Positions 1-5,724 of a DNA stretch of 7,790 nt are shown in pieces; within the stretch, counting starts at the first letter, position 1, and the number at the start of each line of letters is the position of its first letter. Position numbers and translations under genes: made by a program. The stretch is from Clostridium sp. CAG:921 (GTDB lineage Bacteria > Bacillota > Clostridia > TANB77 > CAG-465): NCBI GenBank assembly GCA_000433135.1, contig HF991984.1, forward strand, positions 7,603 to 15,392. Direction: 5' to 3'. The notes below the pieces were generated by a model. The model did not search any database. It was not told the DNA's origin and saw nothing but the letters and a program-made list of their open reading frames with translations.

Positions 1-821
1 TTTAATTTGTCTAAAGTATATATATCACAAGATTTGGATAATATCTTTGCAGTATATGGATGTATTTCCAAAATACTTGCTATATTAGGTTCCTTCTTAA
101 TTTTTAAGTATTTTATTAGATACATAGTTCTAATTTGTTTGTATAACATAATATATACCTTTACAATTGACTCTTTTTGGTCAAGTAAGTCATTTAAGCT
201 ATCTATAGCCTCTTTAGTCTTCCTATTTACTATTAAATTTAAAACATCAAAAATTTTAGCATTTAATGTCCTTGAACATACCTTATCAATTATCTCATTT
301 GTAACAATTTTCTTTTCTTTATCACTTAAATATATAACTAGTTTTTGTAATTCATTTACATTATTTGATTTTGAAGTTCCACAAATTTCTTGAAAATACA
401 TTGCTGTATCATTTGAAATATTAACACCATATCTTGCTAATGTATTTTTTACATATTCACACATTTTATTTGCATCTAATTGTTTAAATTCCATACAATT
501 TGCAATCTTTGATATTTTCTTATATTCGCTTATTCTCTTATCTACGCTATCTCCCTCAATTATTACAACAGTAGTATCTTCTTCTACCTCATTTAATGAT
601 TCCACGTCAAACTTTAGTCCAGTATCTTTTATAACTATAAGCTTACTCGTCCCAAAAAATGTAACAGATTGGATTATATCTTTTAAAGTATCAACATTTT
701 CCCTATTTAATACATAATAATTTACACCCATCTCCAAATTTTTAAATTCTTTTTTTATTTTTGATAGTTGCTGTTCTAAATCAAACCTTTCTTCTCCATA
801 AAGAAGATAAACATTGCTCAC
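1..821 (-). CDS. holA: DNA polymerase III delta subunit (clamp loader), 3'-truncated by window edge
   Basis: HolA is the delta subunit of the clamp loader, the AAA+-like protein that opens the beta sliding clamp during DNA replication. I translated the minus strand from a GTG start at 821; 273 codons are visible and the C-terminus lies off the window. The family usually has about 330-345 residues, so roughly 60-70 are missing. The N-terminus (SNVYLLYGEERFDLEQQL) is the usual 'YLLYGEE' opening. Residues 120-190 carry the helical 'NELQKLVIY' and 'FDVLNLIV' patterns. Residues 221-273 enter the collar domain, with the family's 'IHPYTAKIL' motif at 253-261. GGAG at 829-832, 7 nt upstream, supports the GTG; the overlapping ATG here is followed directly by a stop. 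It begins 20 bp after trmFO and is probably the third gene of the hflX-trmFO-holA unit. Identification rests on motifs seen by eye. Confidence 0.9.
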   Translation of the reverse strand, partial: MSNVYLLYGEERFDLEQQLSKIKKEFKNLEMGVNYYVLNRENVDTLKDIIQSVTFFGTSKLIVIKDTGLKFDVESLNEVEEDTTVVIIEGDSVDKRISEYKKISKIANCMEFKQLDANKMCEYVKNTLARYGVNISNDTAMYFQEICGTSKSNNVNELQKLVIYLSDKEKKIVTNEIIDKVCSRTLNAKIFDVLNLIVNRKTKEAIDSLNDLLDQKESIVKVYIMLYKQIRTMYLIKYLKIKKEPNIASILEIHPYTAKILSKSCDIYTLDKL

Positions 822-841
822 ATTATCACTCCAATCGATAT

Positions 842-2158
842 TTAATTTAGATTTTCACTAAATCTTGTTATACTTTCTATTGCAATATTGGCAATTTTAG
901 TATATTTTTCTTTTTTATCTTTTATTTTTTCATTTAGAGGTTTTATTATTCCAAAGTTTGCATTCATAGGTTGATAATTTTTATTTTCAGTTGATATATA
1001 TTTTGCCAAACTACCAAGCATTGTATTTTCTGGGAAAGTTATCCTTTTACCATTTAATTTAGAAATAATACTATATGCTACCATCATTCCAGATGCTGCT
1101 GATTCAACATACCCTTCTACACCAGATATTTGACCAGCAAAATATATGTTTGAATTTTTCTTAAAACAAAAGTTGTCATCTAAAATATTTCCAGCATTTA
1201 CATATGTATTTTTATGCATAACTCCGTAACGTATAAATTCAGCTTTTTCAAGACCAGGTATCATTCTAAATACTCTTTTTTGTTCTCCAAATGAAAGGCT
1301 AGTTTGAAATCCAACTAAATTATACATTGTCTTTTCACTATTTTCAGATCTTAGCTGTACTACAGCATAATTTTTTTCACCAGTTTTTGGATTATCAAGA
1401 CCAATTGGTTTAAGTGGTCCAAAAGTTAAAGTCTTCTCTCCTCTTCTTGCCATATATTCAATTGGCATACAGCCTTCAAAAAGTTCGATCTTATCAAAAT
1501 CATGTCTTGGAGCTTCTTTTGCATTTATAAGTTCATTATAAAATGCTTCATACTGTTGTTTATTCATTGGTAAATTTATATAATCTCCCGTCTCTGTCTT
1601 TCCATATCTATCCATAACATATGCTATATTCATATCAATACTATCTGCATCAACAATTGGCGCTGCTGCATCAAAAAAGTATAGACTTTCTTTTCCAACC
1701 ATTTCCTCTATGTTTTTTAAAAAATTACTGCTTGTAAGAGGACCAGTTGCAATAACAGTAATACCTTCAAGATCTTCTAAAGATTCAATTTGTTTATATA
1801 CTACTTCTATATTCTTATTTTCTAATATTATTTTAGTTATTTTTTTTGAAAATAGTTCTCTATCAACAGCAAGTGCCTGACCAGCAGGGACTCTTGTTTC
1901 ATTTGCAACTTTAACAAACAAGCTTCCAAGTATCTCCATTTCCTTTTTTAGTAATCCACATGCATTTGTGATCTCATTTGATTTTAATGAATTACTACAA
2001 ACAAGTTCTGCAAAATTATTTGATTTATGTGCTTCAGATTTATGTTCTGGCTTCATTTCATAAAGTTTTACTTTTATTCCATGTGTTGCCAAAATATATG
2101 CACATTCACACCCCGCAAGTCCAGCTCCTATTATATTTACTTTTTTCAAATTGCTCAT
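842..2158 (-). CDS. trmFO: TrmFO, methylenetetrahydrofolate-tRNA (uracil-54-C5)-methyltransferase, FAD-dependent
   Basis: TrmFO makes ribothymidine at position 54 of the tRNA T-loop, taking the methylene carbon from 5,10-methylenetetrahydrofolate and reducing it with FADH2. The protein is full length (438 residues from the ATG at 2158; the family is about 435-450). Seen in the sequence: a Rossmann FAD site GAGLAGCE at 11-18; the conserved 'ELVCSNSLKS' with Cys54, matching the catalytic Cys53 of Bacillus subtilis; 'GCMPIE' with Cys230, matching Cys226; and a C-terminal FAD-contact segment 'FAGQISGVEGYVESAASG'. It follows hflX after 15 bp in the same frame and precedes holA by 20 bp. The start is uncertain: AAAGG touches the ATG with no spacer, while the TTG codon at 2149 lies 9 nt after AAAGG and would give MKKVNIIGAGLAG. 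The function is secure. Confidence 0.96.
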   Translation of the reverse strand: MSNLKKVNIIGAGLAGCECAYILATHGIKVKLYEMKPEHKSEAHKSNNFAELVCSNSLKSNEITNACGLLKKEMEILGSLFVKVANETRVPAGQALAVDRELFSKKITKIILENKNIEVVYKQIESLEDLEGITVIATGPLTSSNFLKNIEEMVGKESLYFFDAAAPIVDADSIDMNIAYVMDRYGKTETGDYINLPMNKQQYEAFYNELINAKEAPRHDFDKIELFEGCMPIEYMARRGEKTLTFGPLKPIGLDNPKTGEKNYAVVQLRSENSEKTMYNLVGFQTSLSFGEQKRVFRMIPGLEKAEFIRYGVMHKNTYVNAGNILDDNFCFKKNSNIYFAGQISGVEGYVESAASGMMVAYSIISKLNGKRITFPENTMLGSLAKYISTENKNYQPMNANFGIIKPLNEKIKDKKEKYTKIANIAIESITRFSENLN

Positions 2159-2163
2159 CCTTT
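2159..2163 (-). promoter_or_regulatory. trmFO ribosome binding site that questions the start codon
   Basis: AAAGG lies directly against the annotated ATG (2156-2158), which is too close for normal Shine-Dalgarno use. It is 9 nt before an in-frame TTG at 2147-2149. Either trmFO starts at the TTG, or ribosomes ending hflX re-initiate at the ATG by translational coupling. Confidence 0.5.
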
Positions 2164-2173
2164 CAAATTTATA

Positions 2174-3442
2174 CTAATTTTTAAAATACTCATATCCTTT
2201 ATACTTCATGTAATCTTCTTCTTTACATTCAACATCTATAATTGTTCCGTTTTCTGTATACTCTACATTTAAAATTCTAGCATTTTTATTAAAATATGAA
2301 AGTATATCTCCACGTTCGAACGGAAACAAAAAACTAGATAATGTATAATTTTCAAAAATTTTTGATTTTATTAAATTTGTTAACATATCTATTCCAATCA
2401 TATTTTTGGCAGATATATATATATTATTTCCTTCAACAAGTGGTATTTTGGACAATACCTTATCACACTTGTTAAATACATATACAATAGGTATATCACC
2501 AGCACCTATTTCCTTTAGTGTATTATTTGTTACCTCTATATGTTTTTTATAATTATCATCACTATAATCTACTACCTCAAGTATTAAATCAGCCTGTTTT
2601 ATTTCTTCAAGGGTAGATCTAAAAGCTTTTATTAAATTATGTGGAAGATTAGAAATAAACCCAACTGTATCAGAAAGTAAAAATTCTTTTTTATCCTCTA
2701 ATTTTATATTTCTTACAGAAGTTTCAAGAGTTGCAAATAGCATATCCTTTTCTTCTACTTTTTTTACATTTTCTGTTTTATACTTTACGACAAAAGAATT
2801 TAACAATGTTGACTTACCTGCATTAGTATAACCTGCTAGAGCAACAATAGGAATATTATTCTTCTTCCTATTTTTTCTCATAACTTCACGTTGCTTTTCT
2901 ATTTGCTTTAACTCTTTGTTTAGTCTTACTATTTCTTCTTCTATTTTTCTCCTGTCTAATTCTAATTTTTTTTCACCAGAACCTTTATTGCTAACTCCTG
3001 CAGATCCGCCCTGTCTTCCAAGTGATGAATGTAGACCAACCAATCTAGGTAGCATATATTCAAGTTTTGCTACTTCTACTTGTATTTTAGCTTCATTAGT
3101 TCTTGCTCTCAACGCAAAAATTTGTAAAATTAAAGATGTCCTATCAAGTATCGGAGTATCTATATGCTTTTGTAAATTTCTAAGTTGCGAATGCGATAAT
3201 TCATTGTTAAAAATTACTACATCCACCCCATACATATTAACAGCTTTTTTTACTTCATCTATTTTTCCAGTCCCTATATAAAATGCTGGATTTATTTCAT
3301 TCAAATTTTGTGTAACTTTATCAACAGGTTCTATATTACAAGCCTCGCAAAGAGCAAATAATTCTTCAACTGATTTTTCAAAATTATCATCATTTTTTAT
3401 ATTTACAGCTACAATTAAAGCTTTTTCTTTTTCAATTTCCAT
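2174..3442 (-). CDS. hflX: HflX, ribosome-associated GTPase
   Basis: HflX is a GTPase of the Obg-HflX group that binds the 50S subunit and splits stalled or idle ribosomes, notably under heat or antibiotic stress. I place the start at the ATG at 3442 (422 residues): GGTGG ends 5 nt before it, while the ATG at 3454 (426 residues) has no binding site. Counted from 3442, an N-terminal HflX domain (about 5-190) holds 'EVAKLEYMLPRLVG', the glycine-rich 'GRQGGSAGVSNKGSGE' and a basic coiled coil. The G domain follows: G1 GYTNAGKS at 204-211, G2 around FATLETSVR at 236-244, G3 DTVG at 258-261, G4 NKCD at 324-327 and G5 SAK at 344-346. G2 departs from the common 'FATLDPTTR'. A short C-terminal domain completes it. 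It is the first gene of the hflX-trmFO-holA unit, has its own promoter candidate, and ends in TAG. Confidence 0.95.
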   Translation of the reverse strand: MEIEKEKALIVAVNIKNDDNFEKSVEELFALCEACNIEPVDKVTQNLNEINPAFYIGTGKIDEVKKAVNMYGVDVVIFNNELSHSQLRNLQKHIDTPILDRTSLILQIFALRARTNEAKIQVEVAKLEYMLPRLVGLHSSLGRQGGSAGVSNKGSGEKKLELDRRKIEEEIVRLNKELKQIEKQREVMRKNRKKNNIPIVALAGYTNAGKSTLLNSFVVKYKTENVKKVEEKDMLFATLETSVRNIKLEDKKEFLLSDTVGFISNLPHNLIKAFRSTLEEIKQADLILEVVDYSDDNYKKHIEVTNNTLKEIGAGDIPIVYVFNKCDKVLSKIPLVEGNNIYISAKNMIGIDMLTNLIKSKIFENYTLSSFLFPFERGDILSYFNKNARILNVEYTENGTIIDVECKEEDYMKYKGYEYFKN

Positions 3443-3447
3443 ATTTA

Positions 3448-3452
3448 CCACC
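3448..3452 (-). promoter_or_regulatory. hflX ribosome binding site, favours the second ATG
   Basis: GGTGG, five bases before the ATG at 3440-3442, overlaps the other candidate ATG at 3452-3454. The upstream ATG is preceded only by AATTGATTT and has no Shine-Dalgarno match, so the start four codons further in is preferred. Confidence 0.6.
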
Positions 3453-3543
3453 ATAAATCAATTTTATATTAAACAATTACTCTACACAGCAATTGCAGAT
3501 ATATAAAATAATAAAAATATTAATATTTTATATACTAATACTT

Positions 3544-3573
3544 ATTTTAACATACAAAGCTTGTATTTTTCAA
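3544..3573 (-). promoter_or_regulatory. Predicted sigma-A promoter of hflX-trmFO-holA
   Basis: On the minus strand, TTGAAA (3568-3573) and TAAAAT (3544-3549) are separated by 18 bp, and TG sits one base before the -10 (extended -10). Each hexamer matches consensus at 5 of 6 positions. The leader to the hflX start would be about 95 nt. The spacer contains a dyad, ATACAA-3-TTGTAT (3552-3566), and a perfect palindrome ATTTCATGAAAT (3575-3586) abuts the -35, so the promoter may be regulated. Confidence 0.55.
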
Positions 3574-3830
3574 TATTTCATGAAATTTATTTATACAATT
3601 TATTTTATAATCAATAAAACGTATTAAAAGCTATTATTTATACAAGCTAATCATTATACATTTTTATGTACAATACTAAAAAAACAAAATATCCAATAAT
3701 TTTATTACCTTCATATTCTACTTTTTTATATACATATTATACTTTAATTTTCTGTTTTTCTTACTATGTCCATAAATTCTAGCAACTCTGGAAATTTAGA
3801 AAAATTAACAAAAAGTATTAGAATGCAAAA
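3574..3830. other. Gene-free AT-rich stretch upstream of the hflX promoter
   Basis: I see no supported gene, tRNA or repeat here. It lies between the hflX promoter and the terminator of the small gene at 3987-4211. The only coding-like trace is a 32-codon minus-strand frame, 3744-3842, ending in ELLEFMDIVRKTEN. It has no ribosome binding site and its start lies in the terminator stem, so I do not call it as a gene. Confidence 0.5.
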
Positions 3831-3887
3831 AAATTCCTTCATTGCAATATATATATTGTATACATAAACTTAACAATGAGGGAATTT
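3831..3887 (-). terminator. Rho-independent terminator downstream of the 74-residue protein gene
   Basis: Two 14-nt arms (3831-3844 and 3874-3887) pair with one mismatch (an A-C mismatch in the minus transcript, a G-U pair in the plus transcript). The 29-nt loop includes the palindrome CAATATATATATTG (3845-3858). In the minus direction the stem runs into seven U residues (3827-3833), the expected terminator layout. It lies about 100 bp after the stop codon at 3987. The plus direction has only a broken U tract, so minus is favoured. Confidence 0.65.
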
Positions 3888-3986
3888 CTTACTTACTATC
3901 AGTAATAATTTAATTTTTTTCTAGTTGTAAAATCATAAACATAACGTAACTATCAAAATATATTACTTTAGTTTAATATAAATCGA

Positions 3987-4211
3987 TCAATAATATCCTT
4001 CGTAATTAGAAGAAAGATAACATATTATACGATTTACACTTTGATACTTATCAGGCGAAATACGTGATAAAATTGTTCTAAATTCATAAAGTAACTCATC
4101 TTTTGGCACATTAGTTATTCTTGAAAGTTCATCAAGTGTCATTACCTTGCTTAAGAAAATGTCAGCATGACTTTCAACCTCGTATTCCTTTTCCTTTAAA
4201 TTAGTTTTCAT
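3987..4211 (-). CDS. Small protein of unknown function, possible helix-turn-helix
   Basis: I do not recognise this 74-residue protein. It is likely a real gene: a perfect AAGGAGG (4220-4226) sits 8 nt before the ATG, a good promoter lies just upstream, and a hairpin terminator follows. The sequence has a charged N-terminus (about 1-15) and then a predicted helical region. Residues 24-48, MTLDELSRITNVPKDELLYEFRTIL, read like a helix-turn-helix ('LDELSRITNVPKDELL' resembles helix-turn-recognition helix). The C-terminus is tyrosine-rich (YLSSNYEGYY). There is no signal peptide, membrane segment or metal-binding cysteine pattern. A small DNA-binding regulator is the best guess from pattern alone, but no family can be named. 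It appears to be a single-gene transcription unit, as the upstream metallophosphoesterase ends 150 bp away with a promoter in between. Confidence 0.8.
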   Translation of the reverse strand: MKTNLKEKEYEVESHADIFLSKVMTLDELSRITNVPKDELLYEFRTILSRISPDKYQSVNRIICYLSSNYEGYY

Positions 4212-4262
4212 AAATTTTTCCTCCTTAACATTAGTAATAGAGTTTATCTATTTTCATTTTCT

Positions 4263-4292
4263 ATTATACAACTATATAAATTTAATTGTAAA
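4263..4292 (-). promoter_or_regulatory. Predicted sigma-A promoter of the 74-residue protein gene
   Basis: On the minus strand, TTTACA (4287-4292) and a perfect TATAAT (4263-4268) are 18 bp apart, with a leader of about 45 nt. The leader contains a short dyad AATAG-7-CTATT (4235-4251), which could be a small operator or be chance. Confidence 0.65.
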
Positions 4293-4329
4293 TTTATTAC
4301 AAAACTTGTGCTTTTTCGACAAAATATTT

Positions 4330-4358
4330 ATATTTTTTTAATTATAATAAAAAAATAT
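4330..4358 (-). terminator. A/T-only hairpin after the metallophosphoesterase gene
   Basis: Perfect 11-nt arms made only of A and T (4330-4340 and 4348-4358) flank a 7-nt loop, starting 5 nt beyond the stop codon. Without G-C pairs it would be a weak terminator, and such hairpins arise by chance in DNA this AT-rich. Its position is the main support. Confidence 0.3.
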
Positions 4359-4362
4359 ATAT

Positions 4363-5208
4363 TTAACGCAAAAGTGTAATTACAGGAATATCTGGAAAAT
4401 TGTTAACTCTTAATTTAAAACTACTATTTCCAAGGCCTCTACTTACAATCATTTTTCCATTTTTTCCTTTATATATTCCAGCTGAATATTTTGGAAAAAA
4501 TTTTCTTCTTGGGGATAATATTCCGATGCCTGCTATCCTCATCATTCCACCATGTACATGTCCAGAAAATACCAAATCAGCTCCAATATAGTCATAAAGT
4601 TCATAATTTAAAGGATCATGAGTTAAAAGAATATTATACATATTTTTATCAAACTTACCAATTGAATTTTTTATAATAGATACATATTTTTCATCTAAAA
4701 TTGTTTCATTTTTTCTTGGTTCCATATTAAATCTAAAATTAAATCCATAAATTCTTATCTTTTCATTATTTCTTTCAAAATCAACATACTTATCAAACAA
4801 AACAATGGCGCCACACTGCTCTAGTTTTTTTCTTAACGATTTTAAATTATTGTATTTTTGTGCCATTTCATGATTTCCAAAACTATAATAAACTTTATAT
4901 TTCATTGATAAGTTTTTAACTAACTCGATAATTTGATAAAAATTACAACTCTTTTTTGATGTCATATCACCAGTCATAAAAATAACATCTGGATTAATAT
5001 TATCTATTTTTTTTATCAGTTTACAATTTCCATTTCCAAATTTCTTAGAGTGTAAATCAGATAAATGTACAATTTTTAGTCCATCAAAACTTTTAGGAAT
5101 TTTTTCTGATTTTAAATTAAATTTTGATATTGAAATATGATTATTATTAAAAACTATCACTACACAAAGCGCTAATATGATACTTGCACAAACTATTATT
5201 TTTACCAT
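4363..5208 (-). CDS. Membrane-anchored calcineurin-like metallophosphoesterase (YkuE-like)
   Basis: This is a dinuclear-metal phosphoesterase of 281 residues. Residues 4-20 (IIVCASIILALCVVIVF) form one hydrophobic segment that should act as a signal anchor, placing the catalytic domain outside the membrane. No twin-arginine is present, unlike Bacillus YkuE. The catalytic motifs are complete and in order: D51-x-H53 in 'LSDLHS', GD at 80-81, GNHE at 111-114, H197 in 'LTHDP', and GHVHGG at 216-221 with H217 and H219. 'FDGLKIVHLSDLH' and the ending 'NSSFKLRVNNFPDIPVITL' are typical of the YkuE group. The substrate cannot be told from sequence; cell-envelope phosphoesters are plausible for the family. 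AGGTGA (5213-5218) lies 4 nt before the ATG. A terminator after dfx separates it from upstream genes, though I found no convincing promoter in the short gap. Confidence 0.9.
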   Translation of the reverse strand: MVKIIVCASIILALCVVIVFNNNHISISKFNLKSEKIPKSFDGLKIVHLSDLHSKKFGNGNCKLIKKIDNINPDVIFMTGDMTSKKSCNFYQIIELVKNLSMKYKVYYSFGNHEMAQKYNNLKSLRKKLEQCGAIVLFDKYVDFERNNEKIRIYGFNFRFNMEPRKNETILDEKYVSIIKNSIGKFDKNMYNILLTHDPLNYELYDYIGADLVFSGHVHGGMMRIAGIGILSPRRKFFPKYSAGIYKGKNGKMIVSRGLGNSSFKLRVNNFPDIPVITLLR

Positions 5209-5238
5209 TACATCACCTAAAGTTTAATATACACATTA

Positions 5239-5278
5239 AAAAAAGTAATACTTACAAATATATAAATATTACCTTTTT
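5239..5278 (-). terminator. Rho-independent terminator downstream of dfx
   Basis: Twelve-nt arms (5239-5250 and 5267-5278) pair with one G-U wobble around a 16-nt loop, and the minus-strand stem ends in a run of seven U (5238-5244). It starts 6 nt beyond the dfx stop codon. It should end the glycosyltransferase-dfx transcript before the metallophosphoesterase gene. Confidence 0.7.
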
Positions 5279-5284
5279 CATATT

Positions 5285-5665
5285 TTAATTTACATCACAA
5301 GACCATAGTCCATGTTTATTACAATATGAATATATTGTTGAATCTTTTAAATATGGAAAATGTACTATGCATTCTTGTTCTGGATATAATTCAACTATTA
5401 TTTTTTTATTTTCTTTTACTAATGCAATCCATGATATAAAATGTTCTTTTTCCATAACATGTGGTACTCTTACAATAATCTCATCATCACAAATTTCATA
5501 TACTGGTGTGTGCTTTTCCTTACTAGCGTCTGATATATTTGCTTCTAGCAAATGCATTTTTTTACCACAACATGTTACTTCACAATTCTTTTTTCCTGTA
5601 CAATATAGCCTTTCAAGTACCTTTCCACACTCATCACATTTTAAAGCTTTTAATATATTTTTCAT
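5285..5665 (-). CDS. dfx: Desulfoferrodoxin / superoxide reductase with two iron centres
   Basis: Desulfoferrodoxin reduces superoxide to hydrogen peroxide in the cytoplasm of anaerobes, without releasing oxygen. The 126-residue protein has both domains. The N-terminal desulforedoxin-like site has Cys10, Cys13, Cys32 and Cys33 (C-x2-C ... CC). The catalytic Fe(His4Cys) centre has its ligands in place: His52 in 'KEKHTP', with the Glu50-Lys51 pair before it as in known enzymes; His69 in 'VPHVM'; His75 in 'KEHFISW'; and Cys115 with His118 in 'YCNKHGLW'. The loop between Cys13 and Cys32 is about three residues longer than in Desulfovibrio Dfx and holds two more cysteines, 22 and 28. AGGAGG (5671-5676) is 5 nt before the ATG. 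It follows a glycosyltransferase by 59 bp with no clear promoter between, so co-transcription is likely, though the functional link is unclear. Confidence 0.95.
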   Translation of the reverse strand: MKNILKALKCDECGKVLERLYCTGKKNCEVTCCGKKMHLLEANISDASKEKHTPVYEICDDEIIVRVPHVMEKEHFISWIALVKENKKIIVELYPEQECIVHFPYLKDSTIYSYCNKHGLWSCDVN

Positions 5666-5696
5666 TTTTTCCTCCTATTCATAAAAAAACAAACTC

Positions 5697-5714
5697 TTAT
5701 CCACAATTTCCACA
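5697..5714 (+). promoter_or_regulatory. Consensus DnaA box plus a degenerate neighbour
   Basis: TTATCCACA at 5697-5705 is an exact DnaA box. It is followed directly by ATTTCCACA (5706-5714), which matches it at seven of nine positions, and then by the palindrome GTTATAAC (5715-5722). It occupies the short gap between the glycosyltransferase and dfx. The match is exact, but function as a DnaA site is inference; one such site can occur by chance. Confidence 0.35.
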
Positions 5715-5724
5715 GTTATAACGA

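Noticed and set aside
7..393. Plus-strand open frame of 128 codons
   Set aside because: It lies opposite holA, which has a recognisable product; the translated protein is low-complexity and hydrophobic, as expected for the antisense of AT-rich coding DNA, and it has no Shine-Dalgarno match.
2916..3281. Plus-strand open frame of 121 codons
   Set aside because: It is opposite the N-terminal domain of hflX; serine-, leucine- and phenylalanine-rich antisense translation with no known motif.
3514..3529. Perfect 16-bp palindrome AAAATATTAATATTTT in the hflX leader
   Set aside because: It is made only of A and T, and such palindromes are expected by chance in this base composition; no position or copy supports a function.
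3572..3588. CodY box upstream of hflX
   Set aside because: The palindrome ATTTCATGAAAT has an even centre, while the CodY consensus has a single central base.
5367..5721. Two plus-strand open frames opposite dfx
   Set aside because: Dfx has all its metal ligands on the minus strand; the opposite frames show no motif or ribosome binding site.
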